Counted from the first letter of the stretch, positions 10,401-22,254 are shown. The stretch: DNA of 64,000 nucleotides from Varroa destructor (GCF_002443255.2 NW_019211454.1:39793098-39857097), one strand, 5' to 3'. The notes: a model not told the origin generated them from the letters alone. Numbers and translations are program-made.

Positions 10401-13400
10401 ACTTATCTGGACGATCCAATTAGCGATGATAGATGCGCTCTTCTAAAACATAATAATACTAATAATATTATCAACATTCAGTAATAAGAACAAATTCTTG
10501 CATTAATACTTCGGGAATATCCGAAATGGCGTTTTGAACTGTCTTGGAAATTTTTCTAGCTCTTTTCATCTAATCCCTTTTGTAAATGTTCCACCACTTC
10601 TCATATAGATCCTTCTCAGATTCCATAGAGCAGCCGTAAACTGGGAATACTTTATATATAACTTTAATTCGGGTAAATAAAGAGGTTTATTAATCTCAGT
10701 CTTCAGCGAAGATATTGCAAGAACATTGAATTGAAGAACATTGTATTGAAGAACAAAGCGTGTTTCGCCAACACAAAGAAACTCAGGCCCTTATGTCTGT
10801 TTAGTTTTGTTCTAGGAAAAATTATTTGCTGCTAGTGCCAGAATGCAGCAGGTGGAACTATGTCCGCTACAATGAACAGTCCATTCAGATTGTCCTAATT
10901 GGTTCCAAATGCTCTGTACCCGATGGGAGAACTACTGCGCTTAAAGCCACAAAACGTATAAAATCCTCGATTTATTTTCTAAGTGGCGCTATCTATCTAT
11001 GTAGCGGTGACAGCTAACGTCGTCAAGACTGAACGCCAAATAGAATGACACAGTCGACAGCAGTGGCTAGCGTTGCCAACAGCTGACGGCGTTTCCCCTA
11101 CCTGGTACTGCTGCAACGGCTGTTGTTGCCGCGCGTGGCCAGCTGATCAGCCGCCGGCGTCGCAGTTCTGATCTCAGTCGTCAGCCCGTACTTAACAACG
11201 TACATCGCATGGGGATATCCTGAGAGCCAGCGTTCCTGGCCGGCCGTCCACGTTAGGTCAGCTTGATAGCCTAGCAATTTTGCTTTTTTCTCTTCATGCC
11301 TGGCCACCTACGTCCTGACCGGTCATGGTAAGTAGTGTCGCATACATGAGCATCGATGTTGGCAATCGTTGATGTCGGTTCCCGATAGGCCTCTCGAACT
11401 TATCAGCCGCTGCAGAGACTTGAACCGCATCCAATGCGAGCATCACCATTTTGGACAAGATCGCCGAACAGAGAACGTCACACGATTCTAACTAGATAGG
11501 GAAACTTTATTCTGATCTGTTCAACAGTTAACCGGCCGATTTTCCATGCCGTGTACATAAACGCGGTGTAGGTCTTCACACTAATAAATACAGAACGAGG
11601 CAAGACTTAGACCCACGTATACGAATGGGACAACAAGTAAAAAACTAAAAGTTTGATCCCCAAACAACGACGCCAGCAATGGTGGGTCGGGGTACGTCCG
11701 CAACAGGGAGATGCACGCAAGTGTATCTTTTCATTATTCACGCACTTCGCAGACAAACTGGTGCCAGCCTCGTGGTTGGGCAACACCCATAGTGGCAGCA
11801 AGCAAGCGGAGCACCAGCCTTTGACGAAGGCTTTACGTGAGCTCAACTAATCTGTAAAGTCAACTCGACGCCATTGGCATTGTGCTGGCTAGTCAAACCT
11901 ATGCTCGACATCTGAATACCAATGCGACTATATTCTTTGTAACCGTTACAAGTACGATTAGTTCTTGTCGGATATTACTGCCAGCTGTTATGATTACGGT
12001 CGAGTATTGCATTATCACTATCCATCGAAATGGGTAAATCGTACGTCGTATGAATATGCTGTATGATCTATCGCATGCCTATACAATACCCGTATTTATT
12101 CGACCCAAAATCGACTCGGCCTTTTTTCACAGACACAGATCGAAAATCTCTTTAATCACGTTGGAGATCATGAGATGATTTCGAGACCGCTTTCTGATTG
12201 CGCTGTTCGTACGGATCGAACGGCTAGGCCAGATAGTTTCTGTCGTTCTTTCAAAAAAGGAATCGAGACTTGCAGTAAGAGCAGGTAAGAAAACTTCTAA
12301 TTGGAGTGCACACTGCATAGGTAGGAACGTGAACGCAAGCAGTTTGATGTCGCCTATTTGTCTATATGGTGTGTGTGTGTGTACCTGCCCCACAGAACAG
12401 TCTTACAATATCATCACATCATACATAGTAGCCACAGTTGACAGGAGCCCAGATTCAATATAGTCGGGCTGTTCTCGGAGATTCAGCTTGCGTCCCTCCT
12501 AAGCGATCGAAGCCCACCTTGGCGCCGCCGCCTGAGCCGCGAGTACTGCTGCCGCAGTGGTTGTTTCAGTGTCCCGAAGTTGATACTCTGCGCTGATTGA
12601 AGTATACCTCACGAACAGGCCGGTACCCTCCCATCGACCGACAAAGTATGAACATACGTATACACATTGACACTGAAATGCAGACCGCCACACATATGAC
12701 ACAAATAGGCAACAGTCCTGGCGGTCCTGTATGATGCCATGACCTTAAAGGGGTTGGCAGAGTCTATCCTTCAGTAATGCTGAACTCATTAAGACATCTG
12801 TGCGGGAGTGCACGACCTTGAAGTCGGTCGGTTTCCTGTCGTAATCATGTTTAATGACGTTGCCGCCGCTGCCAGTACGGTCAATGTCAGTCCGGCGCCT
12901 ATATTAGACAAGATCTGTAATCTACCATTGAGTGACTTAATGCTGATGAAAGGAATATGGTTTGTAGCCGGTACAGCGACTCACGCCGGTTCACTGGAAT
13001 GACTGACATATCGGCCTATACCTGTACGCTACCATTGCTGCTATAACGTTGCCCATTATCCGAAATTCAGCAATAGTCATTGAGTATCACGCTAGATGTC
13101 GAATCGGTAGTATGTAATATTATCATTTGTAACAAATATATTTGTAATTGATGCTTTTGTGGTGACCTGTTTCGTTGAGTGTTTTCTCTGAGGAAAACAT
13201 TTGCCAAGTCGACTTCATTAATCGTTAGTTAATCGCATCTCGCCAGTGATAATGCTTTCCTCTTTATGAGAAGCCAAAATGTTTCTGCAAAATATAGTCG
13301 CGGTTGGTGCGAGTCATGGTGCAAAGTTTTGTCACCCGGCGTTTGCTCCTGACCACCGTTGCCTCGCCTGAGTCGATCGGGAGCTGGACTAGAGGAACAG

Positions 13401-14404
13401 CGTATCTATTATCGGTTCTGCAAAATGCGCGCATTTGATACGTCTCGAGATTGGAGGATTTGGAAATGTCAATTTGCAATACGGGTGCTTGAGCCCGTCA
13501 TCGTTGGCTACGGATTGTTGTAGCCGGGCGCGGATTGTCCTACGATTCATTACGAGTTTAGCGCTGCGCCGAACGCTGCCTCTATTGCATATTCCGTAAT
13601 AGGTCATATAAGAACCTATTGTCAAACCTAGTACAAAGGTGTACGCACCGAAAGCACAAGAGTTCAGGTTCGTTTCATACCGGTATCGAGTATTAGGTGA
13701 CTTGAATGAACTGGCTAACAAGCTTAATGTTGTTGTCCGGTTCATCCGAGCAAGTAAAACACGACGAAATATAGATTTTCATAAACATCTTCCAAAGTAA
13801 CGAGATCCGCGCAGACGACAGATCGAGACATAACACTCCAGTTGGTACAGCAAATGGGGTAGAACGACAGAGAAATAATCCGCTAGAACAGCTTATACTC
13901 GATGCTTCGGAGTCATTTGTAACCAGTCATTTGTGTGTGTTATGTGTACGAACGGGCGTCAATACTTGTACAACAAAGATCATATGGCAATAGAGTATAA
14001 ACAAACAATACGAGAGCTATATGAGTCGCTCATAGAAAGGCAAGAAGTATACAGTTGAAAGGGAAAGATCGTTTAGTACTCGATGACGTAAGCGAATTTC
14101 GTTTGTGTGACAGGCTTTTCCCTGAAAATTGGTACTTTCTGATAATTTGTCATGGTAACACCATTCAAACAGAACACTTCCAAGGTTTTTTTGCGAAACT
14201 AAGCAATATTCATGGAAATAATGTGATTTTTTTTTCGCTTGCAAATGTATTGTCTGCAAAAAAATAGATTCACAAAAATGACATGGTCTTACCATTACCT
14301 GGTTAAGGTTTACGGTGCAGCTAACGACGATGTTGTCTATAACATCTGAAGATTTCACGATGGAGAAAAGACGCCAAACTCAGAAACGTCTTTCCTTTTT
14401 AAAG

Positions 14405-14451
<47 letters not shown>

Positions 14452-16660
14452 TAACTCTATCACGTATGATTGCATATACTACGTATCGACACTTCGTGAG
14501 AACAGATAGTCACTCGCATTTCCCGCATCTTCCTATCTGTTAACTTTAGTCAACATACCTTTACTATAAATACAGCAATGTAAGGGAACTATCCATTTAT
14601 ACGGACTCGAATACCGGCCTGCACATGTCACATCGTTGCGTTGGCCGACGAATTCGAGCGGGCATAATTAAATGTTCAGGCAATATGTCAATTACCTCAA
14701 TGTTGAGAGGTAAGAATCTTCTGAGACGCCGAAATGTTATATCATGTTGATTAACTGGCAGTGGTCGCTGGCGTCAGCTGATATGTTACGACCTTCTTGT
14801 TGTTATCTATCAGCTAGACCCTGTTACTATTTTATTGATCATATTAAAGTGGAAAGAGCTAGATCTGCGTAAAAAACACTTCCGCATTTTTTTAAATTTT
14901 CATACCCCGCCTGCCAATTTCATTTGTTCGCCATGTTAGCTAGCATCAAAATTGCATCACAATCATGTCAATTTCGTTTCAAACAAGAACTTATGAACAG
15001 TTAATTAATGTCACGTACATTTCCGCCATAGGCATCGTAATAGCTCAATATAATATATGGAACGTTTAACTTGCCTCGTTTGCTCTAGTCCTGTCAACGC
15101 TTATAGATAAATCATTTATATTCATAGTGATATGTATCGTGAATTGTTTCTGCATCTAGCTGACAAGTAGTTATGACCGTAAGTTTAATCCGGAAATTTT
15201 AAAGGTGAACACTGGAAGCCATCAGTCCGTTAACGACATCCGGCGTAGGGTTCGAAGGAGACCGGATTGCTGAAGAAGAGTGCTTGCAATGACATTGCGA
15301 CAGCATCGGTTCTGCCTTGCTTGGATAACCTGAATACTATCAGACCTACCTTAGAAACGCGCAACGAAGTTGAATGGAGAATTTTTTCGAAGGCATAGCT
15401 TCAGAAGGGTGCCGTATTGGCTCAAAAATCGGCCATTCGAAAGGCGTACTCTTGTTGAGCTGAACATTACCATAGAGTGCTACATATTCGTTAGAAGCAC
15501 GTGGATGAAACAAAGTATCTTTTCAATGAATAATGAAGGAAATAAGCAGATCGAAGGATGTGCCATTTCCAAGCATTTAAGAAAGCTTCGTTCGAAAAAC
15601 ACTTTCTTCGTTGAGCGTCGTTCAGCTGAGTTAGCATTAGACTTTTTCTATGTTATTATTAAACCACATTAATGAAACGAAAGACCCTTCGCGTCAAAGT
15701 TCTATGAACAGCATGGTCAGTTTGTCTGGCCAGCGACATATAACACTGATGGCCTGATTACGTTCCTAAAATAGACCTCACGGCCGTTGCTAGTTCTGGT
15801 GAAGCACGTGAGTGAACTTGATTCTCGTTCATTCATACATAATGGGTGGTGATAGGCGTTAATCTGCTAGTTGTCGATGGATTGAATCATCGGTGTTTAT
15901 TCAAAACACGAAGTCCAAAACAGCTGGATTGAGGTCATATAACCTCATTTACAAAGTTCAATTAAATTTAGTCGCAACCACCTCAAATATCTCTTTGCAT
16001 ATAACCTTAAATATAAAGTAGTGTACTATAATGGTTTAGATTATTTGTCTCTGCGACGGATGCCGATGTTTTTACACATTTCAGATAGATCGTATTGTTT
16101 GGCCTAGTACTCCTCATTTGAGTATAGCTTTTCTTGTATGATTGGGCATGAGAAGGGTCACACGTAAGGCAGCCATTCCATAGACGAATGAAAAAACAAA
16201 AGGTCCAAAATATGAATCACACTGTTTGCTTATGTACATGATGTTTAGCAGGTACATTAAGATCGAGAATTGCGAAACATATCGTTTAAACAGTACCTGC
16301 CGTGGCTGTCGACGCCCAACACTGGTCAACATTCCAGCTAATGATTATTTGTAGTATTATCTATCAACTATTATCATATTTCCCTAAATTATTATGTTTC
16401 CAACGACGTAAATAAACGTAAAAACGACTAGTAGACTAGTTCAAGTATATATTAGCATACTTGTATGTGTGATGTACCCGTATATTTTCTCCTTTCGGTA
16501 CTATAGTGAGATAAACTCCTGATTGATATTTCGCTGAAAAATGTCGACGAACTATTGAAATTGTCATTAGCTTACTTTATAGGACAAGGCCTATTTCTGA
16601 CGCGTTGTTTATTTACGCTTGCTTTCCTGTTGCCGCGTTATTGCGGTTTGTTATTTTCAG
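7477..16660 (+). other. Intron 1 of the AMPK gamma gene
   Basis: A 9.2-kb interval from the GTGAGT donor at 7477 to the TTATTTTCAG acceptor ending at 16660. I see no recognisable exon inside. It contains a (TA)22 tract (14407-14450), a small ATT-rich repeat near 9970-9992, a short duplication at 10722-10758, and chance-length open frames. The 107-codon frame at 8540-8863 (+) looks protein-like in composition, but I recognise nothing in it. Alternative promoters for shorter isoforms, common in this family, could lie here but are not identifiable by eye. Confidence 0.6.
14407..14450. repeat. (TA)22 microsatellite
   Basis: Perfect 44-nt TA repeat within intron 1. Confidence 0.95.
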
Positions 16661-16766
16661 GTTCTCTCATTAGGCGGCATTCTGTCGACCCGGACAGACG
16701 GCGCAGTGGCGGTGTCCACGGAGGCACGGAAGGACATCACGTGTTGCACACTGCCCTTATTCACAG
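16661..16766 (+). CDS. AMPK gamma subunit, coding exon 2 (short form; longer form to 16835)
   Basis: The acceptor TTATTTTCAG ends at 16660. The last base of exon 1 (G) plus GT makes a Gly codon, and the frame then reads a basic, His/Gly-rich peptide beginning SLIRRHSVDPDRR and containing the candidate phosphosite RRHS. Two donors are possible. CAG|GTTAGT after 16766 gives 106 nt. The stronger AAG|GTAAGT after 16835 gives 175 nt. Both leave phase 2, so the choice adds 23 residues without a frame change. The exon is assigned from splice signals and phase only, because it lies in the unconserved part of the protein. Confidence 0.6.
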
Positions 16767-16835
16767 GTTAGTTGTATTTCAATCGACACAGAACAACGTT
16801 CGGTGCACCCTGCGTAAACTGAAAAAACAAGGAAG

Positions 16836-17731
16836 GTAAGTACGAAGAAGGAGAACAAAATCAAATGAAAGCGAGAGAGCATGGCTACATTCGTTCGCAA
16901 CTGTTGTGAGCCACGAATACGGGTTATTAGCGTGCCGGAAAACAGATTTTTGTTGGCCAGGCCGTTGATAAATCAGTGATGTTCAGCCGGCGCTAATGCC
17001 ATGTATCTCCTACATGTACAGATGGCGTCTTTGCTTATAGCATCAAATGACTAATTTCGAACAGCCCAGTTTTCTCGATACGGATAACGACTCAGGATAT
17101 GTGTTAGAAAAAACGAAATGCTTGCCAAATTAGCTTGATGGCGTATTCAAGTACCTTAGTATTTCACAGACGTTTGATGAGCCAAGAAAAATGTCGATGA
17201 ATGCGTCATTAACATTACGCTACCTCGACTCGCGCATGCGCGAGGCGAAAATTGCCTCGACCAATAGTATACGTGTTCGACGGGACCTGGAGTTCGTCCC
17301 GTCTTTATTCTCGGGTTTTATGACAGCGCCATTTTATTCGCAGCTAACAAAAGAACAATATAAGAGCAATGCACGGCTGTTTGGATGCTATGTCAAAGCA
17401 TATGTCTGATTTATCAAGAGGCTATGCCAGTCTGGAGACGGGTGGGTACCCTTCTGGTATGCTTCTCTGTGCAATAGGTATCATCTTTAGAGTGAAAATG
17501 GATAAATTCTCACGAGATCGACGGCGATTGCTGCCGAAATGTTCGACTGCTCTGCAATCTGTCAGCCACAATTAGTTTGCCATCAACTCATCGAAGCAGA
17601 GCCATAACCTAGTCTCAGGAAGAAAGATAAGTAGTTCCTTTTCATCTGACCTGAACCAAACGAGTAATCGTTGTAGGGCACAGAGTGTTCACTTAGATAA
17701 AGCATTCGCTTTTCATCTTAGGGCGCTATAG
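16836..17731 (+). other. Intron 2 of the AMPK gamma gene
   Basis: About 0.9 kb between exon 2 and exon 3. It includes chance-length open frames (17191-17409 and 17369-17575) with no recognisable content. Two acceptors 10 bases apart close it, at 17721 and 17731. Confidence 0.5.
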
Positions 17732-17840
17732 AGCTCGGGTGGAGCCTTTAGCGGAACGCATGCCGATAGTGGATTATCGTGATGACGGTTGCATTACTGC
17801 CGAAAAGCAACTCTTCGTCGATAGCTGTTTTCCGCTACCA
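17732..17840 (+). CDS. AMPK gamma subunit, coding exon 3 (boundaries uncertain)
   Basis: An open frame beginning ARVEPLAERM and continuing through DDGCITAEKQLFVD. It is read when the phase-2 end of exon 2 (AG) is completed by the A at 17732 to give Arg. The alternative acceptor at 17721 (TTTTCATCTTAG) has the better pyrimidine tract. It would read a stop from exon 2 but stays open if exon 1 is joined directly. At the 3' end, phase 0 is needed for exon 4 and is met by the weak donor CCA|GTAGAC after 17840. A second donor AAG|GTTGTT after 17866 leaves phase 2 and would need an unseen exon before 19170. The protein composition and phase fit are good, but the exact ends need transcript evidence. 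Confidence 0.5.
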
Positions 17841-17866
17841 GTAGACTGTCCCAGAAATATTGGAAG

Positions 17867-19169
17867 GTTGTTTTAATCAATCTATGGAAACGTGTGTATG
17901 ATTTCATAAAACGCCTGCATAACAGAAGACAGACAGATATAATTAAAGCATTGAACATAGTTCAGATTCGTGAACGACGCGTGTCAAAAACATAACATCA
18001 AAAAGTACCGTTAGAGTAAGACGTTACAAAGTCTTATGGCGAGAACGCACGCAAACGTCCCTGTAGTTGAAACATTGACAATGTGTAATTAGTCTAAAAC
18101 TATCTAAAAACAAAAATTGTTCCCATTTTATAGTCGATGCGTTAATTATCGCATGTCTATTTGGTAGTAAGCTATTGCAGTATAATTTGCTAGCTTATCA
18201 TGACACAATATTGGCACGAATCAATCTGACTACGTATTGTACGTTCTAGTCATTTTTCGAACTTCATCTGAAAATTTTCGGGTTTCCGCTCTGCACTAGA
18301 GATCCTGTGTGCTAACTCGATATCAGTTCTCTTCTATATACAACCAAAGACCAGGTAACCATGTGAATCAAGCATTAGAAGAAGCGTGTACTCTACTAAT
18401 ACGAATTATATTCGTTATGTTTTGTTTAATAAGAATGCCCTACGTACCTGGTTGGTGTTTTTTTTTATTTGCTTTACCTTGTGACCCACAATACACAGAT
18501 GTCGTATATTTAATACATCGCCTGGATTCACCCCCTACTTAGACGTCGCATTCGTATCTCTAGTGAATGATTAACATAAATCTATCGCAGGTTTTAGCTA
18601 GAAATCGACACTTAAGGTTTCAGCGAAGAATCGAAACCGATGTCTTGATAACCGACGTCGCGTGTATAATAATATTACAGGATACACTCGCATAACTCTG
18701 AGCAGTCAGGAGGGGGACATTATGCCTCGTTGCCAGGTTCAACCTGTCACCAGCTTCAGCATCCAGCGGGCGCTACCGCACAAGCTCTCGGGGTAGGTAG
18801 TAACATAGGCTCACGGCTTGCCCCATTCACACAAATGCGCTACTTATTAATACATGTAATAGGGCAAAAGAGAAAACTGAACAAGAGGCCTTTGATTAAT
18901 AGACGCACATGCGATAGTTGCTTTTCGAGACGGTTGCTGATAAAGATGATCACAATTTTCACCAAATCACATCGTTCGATCTCGCAGGAGCACAAAGCCG
19001 TATTCATGTAAGCAAGCTAATTTCAGACTTATATGGCAGTAGTCGGCCACGTGACTCCGAACATCGTACATATAGTAAGCAAAGGTAGATTAATGATTTT
19101 TTTTTTACTATTATTTAAAACTATTTGAGATTACCACTGACAGTTTGCATTGCAATGCTGTCGCTTCAG
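17867..19169 (+). other. Intron 3 of the AMPK gamma gene
   Basis: About 1.3 kb. A short open segment at 18737-18792, bounded by CCAG and GTAGGT, reads Ser/Ala/Arg-rich protein and could be a cassette exon, but its phase does not connect cleanly to exon 4. Nothing else is recognisable. Confidence 0.4.
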
Positions 19170-19258
19170 CTGGCATCATCGGAATCGTCCATATGTGATA
19201 GGATCGACATTGAGGATTTGGGTGCCGATGAGACCATGTTGTTCGTCAAGTTTTTCAG
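19170..19258 (+). CDS. AMPK gamma subunit, coding exon 4 (pre-CBS linker)
   Basis: The acceptor TCGCTTCAG ends at 19169 and the donor AG|GTAATA follows 19258 (phase 2). The translation contains IEDLGADETMLFVKFFR, which closely matches the conserved segment just before CBS1 in animal AMPK gamma subunits, where an acidic stretch precedes the phrase FVKFF-R-CYDLIP. The split Arg codon (AG + G) joins to exon 5. These are residues about 595-624 of the 1093-aa model. Confidence 0.85.
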
Positions 19259-20265
19259 GTAATAAAACGTGGTGTGGATGCTAACCAACAAACACTACAA
19301 CAGGAAAGTCTAGACATAGACGGGACCAGGTTGGCTCACGCCTAAGGCCTCTGGTGGATTAATTGGCAATATGCTTTAAATCTCTTAAATACAATGTCCT
19401 TGCGTTTTTATGTCATGTAGTGATATCCAAAGATGAATCATGGTGAGAATTTTCGTATGAAGCTTAGATTTAATCCTATTGCCGCAATGTCAAGAGCGGA
19501 GATTTGGTACACGCTTTGCCCTGAATCCCTACACGAGCACGCTAGAATATAAAAACAACGATCCGTTTTTGGTTTAATTCATGTAAGACGCGAGAGAAGT
19601 GCAGAAAGTAGCCTTGCAAAGCAGGGCACTCGAATGCAACATGGTCACACGAAACTTCATTATAGCCACAGCGTGCAGCAGGGGTCTGCATTGAAACTGC
19701 TCGCGTCTTTTCCCCTTTTTTTATCAGGTTTGGCATGAATGATGATTCGGTAATGGTGCAAACATTGAAAACAATATTGTCCGAACTACATTTGATGTTC
19801 ACGCATTTCACAGATCGAGCGACGGCCAACGTCGCTTGGCCTCCAGATAATTTGATTCAGGCAAAAATATTATCGAATGTTATCGGCTGATTCATATGGA
19901 TTTTTAGCATAACACTGTTGATGGTTTACCGCGGGTCAAGGAAAAGTGGCCAATGTAAGCTTGCACTTCGCTATAGACTGTTTAAATAAACAAACCGATT
20001 TTGCAGAACTATCTATTTCTCGCAAACTCTAATCGATGTCAATATTATAGCCTAGTAGAATCAGTACTGCGGTAATGCATGCGTATGAACTAGACGACAC
20101 ACGTGCAGCTAGTTTACTGCTACCAGACGATCGACACTTAAAATATTGTTATTGTTATTATGTTTATTATTGGCTATAAGCGATAATTCAGCAAAGTGCT
20201 GCCTCGTAGACGGCAGATAGTCCACCCAAACATGTTCGGAAGCTCAAATACTCATCTAATTTCAG
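19259..20265 (+). other. Intron 4 of the AMPK gamma gene
   Basis: A 1.0-kb intron, GTAATA ... TTTCAG. It carries an antisense fragment resembling a non-LTR retrotransposon end (see 19542-19829). The rest shows nothing recognisable. Confidence 0.8.
19542..19829 (-). mobile_element. Possible non-LTR retrotransposon remnant (C-terminal zinc-knuckle-like motif)
   Basis: A 95-codon antisense open frame contains RCGYNEVSCDHVAFECPALQ (about 19613-19672). The pattern C-x8-H-x4-C followed by PAL is typical of the extreme C-terminus of Jockey/R1-type reverse-transcriptase polyproteins, where it is usually preceded by a further Cys two residues before the first. That first Cys is replaced here (AARC). 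The frame has no RT or RNase H motifs and is opposite in direction to the host gene. This fits an old, 5'-truncated or eroded insertion inside an intron. Assignment rests on one short motif and could be coincidence. Confidence 0.3.
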
Positions 20266-20519
20266 GTACTACCACTGTTACGATCTCATACCACTGTCCG
20301 CGAAACTTGTAGTGTTTGACACCCAGCTACTTGTAAAGAAAGCGTTTTTCGCGCTTGTCTCAAATGGAGTCCGCGCGGCCCCGCTGTGGGACTCAGCACA
20401 ACAGGATTTTGTCGGAATGCTAACAATTACCGACTTCATTCATATTCTACGGAAGTACCACGGAAGTCCCACGGTTCGTATGGACGAACTGGAAGAACAC
20501 AAAATTGACACCTGGCGAA
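20266..20519 (+). CDS. AMPK gamma subunit, coding exon 5 (CBS1)
   Basis: Acceptor ATTTCAG, donor A|GTAAGT. It encodes residues 624-708 and the first base of 709. The translation begins [20 protein letters not shown] and contains GVRAAPLW and MLTITDF, near-identical to animal AMPK gamma CBS1. Arg660 corresponds to human gamma-1 Arg70, the residue mutated in the PRKAG2 R302Q cardiac syndrome. Asp680 corresponds to the nucleotide-binding Asp90. The segment [17 protein letters not shown] overlaps the pseudosubstrate-like sequence described in gamma CBS1. The protein is the regulatory subunit of the heterotrimeric AMP-activated kinase, sensing AMP, ADP and ATP in cytosol and nucleus. Confidence 0.97.
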
Positions 20520-20668
20520 GTAAGTGTGACTATTTTTATCGATTTTATGTGTACTACATTATGTGTGCTCTTAGACGGCAATTGTCAAGCTGATCTTGGC
20601 TTGAATAAAAATACTTTCCGAGTATCTAAATTCTAATAATCTCTCTTCATATACATTCTTTGTGGTAG

Positions 20669-20847
20669 CTGTTCTGACCGAGATGCAGCGACCTCTGGTG
20701 TCGATTGGGCCAGATGCCTCTCTTTGTGACGCCATCACCGCCCTAATACAGCAACGCGTGCACCGATTGCCAGTCATCGATCCACAGACAGGCAATGTGC
20801 TCTATGTGCTCACGCACAAACGCATTTTAAGATTCCTATTTCTCTAC
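20669..20847 (+). CDS. AMPK gamma subunit, coding exon 6 (CBS2)
   Basis: The acceptor GTGGTAG ends at 20668. The donor is TAC|GTGAGT, phase 0. Joined to exon 5 it reads [20 protein letters not shown] and then [10 protein letters not shown] and [10 protein letters not shown]. His740 and Arg741 match human gamma-1 His151/Arg152, and Lys759/Arg760 match Lys170/Arg171. These are nucleotide-contacting positions of the Bateman domain. All expected CBS2 residues are present. Confidence 0.97.
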
Positions 20848-21204
20848 GTGAGTATTGCTAATTGGGATGGGCTCATCATTTTTTACAGTGCATGGATCCG
20901 GTACATGGAGAAAATATGGCTACTAGATAATTGGCAGGCAGGTCGCTGCCTAATTGTAACATTCGATATATGATAAAACAATTACAATGACATGCTAGAG
21001 AGATCTTGTAACTTCTGTAGGTCTTGGTAGGTGTTGCTTGAAATGTCACGTTCCGAGTCATTCCAAAACCATAATCATAATAGTAGTAGTTAGTTGTTGT
21101 TACATTTCCCTGCACATTTTCAATTAAATACACGCGCGCACAAAGCCTTTAACTTTAGGTCATTATGAGCGTGCACTCGTATTCTACATTTGTTCGTATT
21201 ACAG
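20848..21204 (+). other. Intron 6 of the AMPK gamma gene
   Basis: A 357-bp intron, GTGAGT ... TTACAG. No internal feature seen. Confidence 0.9.
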
Positions 21205-21285
21205 TTTTATGATCTTCCACACGCATCGTATCTCGACCAGAGCATCCAAGAGCTTAAGGTGGGCTCCTTCGAAAATATCGCAACG
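21205..21285 (+). CDS. AMPK gamma subunit, coding exon 7 (CBS2-CBS3 linker)
   Basis: A phase 0-0 exon of 27 codons, reading FYDLPHASYLDQSIQELKVG and ending FENIAT before GTAAGT. It matches the linker between the two Bateman modules in metazoan gamma subunits (LP.P..L...I.EL.IG...NI.T). Confidence 0.93.
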
Positions 21286-21525
21286 GTAAGTGTCTTCAAA
21301 CGCTAGGTTTTAATAAAACCATATCCAAATGACAGTTTGCGTCCTATTAGGAAGTGTTATTATTCAGACTAATAGCTTCTGCAGTTGATGCAGGTTTGTA
21401 ACTGTAAATAGTTGCTTGTCACATCTACAGTCAAAGGGCTACGCTCAAATGAGAACTGCAATTTATATATTGTATGCACTCTGTTATTAATTTGAATGGA
21501 TTGCTCATGCTTTTTTTGGTTACAG

Positions 21526-21648
21526 TGTAATCCAACGACGCCGTTGATCGATGCGTTGAAGACGTTTATCGAACGGCGAGTGTCTGCATTACCAGTAGTC
21601 GACGAAGACGGAAAAGTCGTTGACATCTATGCGAAATTTGACGTCATA
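21526..21648 (+). CDS. AMPK gamma subunit, coding exon 8 (CBS3)
   Basis: A phase 0-0 exon of 41 codons, acceptor GGTTACAG, donor ATA|GTTAGT. It reads through [20 protein letters not shown] to AKFDVI. Asp834 corresponds to human gamma-1 Asp245 of nucleotide site 3, and the [10 protein letters not shown] block is almost invariant in the family. Confidence 0.96.
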
Positions 21649-21874
21649 GTTAGTACTAGCCCCTTGTAATTATTACGAAAGCTAGTTGTGATTTACGAAC
21701 ATGACAATACCAGCCTTAGCAACTATACACTAACTGCAAAAAAAACGTTTCCAACATTGCTTTCCCTGTGTCACTCAACATTCTGTGCTGATAGTCTAAG
21801 AAAGAATTCTTCTGATTGGACTAATGGTTTCTTCATTTCTAACTTTTTTCGCGTACGCTATCTTATCATTGCAG

Positions 21875-21994
21875 AATCTTGCGGCGGAGAAAACGTACAA
21901 TAATTTGGATATAAGCGTAGGTGCTACTCTTGAATTCCGAAACCAGTACTTCGAAGGAGTCATGACATGTCGAGCTACCGACTCCCTGCTCCAG
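21875..21994 (+). CDS. AMPK gamma subunit, coding exon 9 (CBS3 end to CBS4 start)
   Basis: A phase 0-0 exon of 40 codons, acceptor ATCATTGCAG. It begins [15 protein letters not shown], the standard family block, and continues through [15 protein letters not shown]. The donor CAG|GTCCGG is weak at +3 to +6, so partial retention of the 139-bp intron 9 is possible. Confidence 0.94.
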
Positions 21995-22133
21995 GTCCGG
22001 GTTTTGTTGAGCTTTAGATGTGGTTCATACCTTCCTGCTAGAAACTACCTGTCTCTATTGAGCAGTTAACCCATTTAAATTGCGGAATCATTAATAAGCT
22101 TGTCCGCGTTTTCGCTTGTTGCTTAAATTATAG

Positions 22134-22254
22134 GTGATGGGGAAAATTGTTCGTGCTGAAGTGCATCGACTCGTAATTGTCGATGATGAGGAACATGTTG
22201 TTGGTATTGTCTCGTTGTCAGATATATTAACTTTCCTCGTTCTCAAGCCACTCG
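22134..22254 (+). CDS. AMPK gamma subunit, coding exon 10 (CBS4)
   Basis: Acceptor AAATTATAG, donor CG|GTAAGA, leaving phase 1. It reads GKIVRAEVHRLVIVDDEE and then GIVSLSDILTFLVLKPL. His887/Arg888 match human gamma-1 His298/Arg299, and Asp906 matches Asp317. In most animal gamma subunits the protein ends within about 10-20 residues after this point, but here the frame is spliced onward. Confidence 0.96.

Noticed and set aside
18737..18792. Possible cassette exon in intron 3 (Ser/Ala/Arg-rich)
   Set aside because: Its phase does not connect exon 3 to the canonical acceptor of exon 4 without choosing poorer sites.
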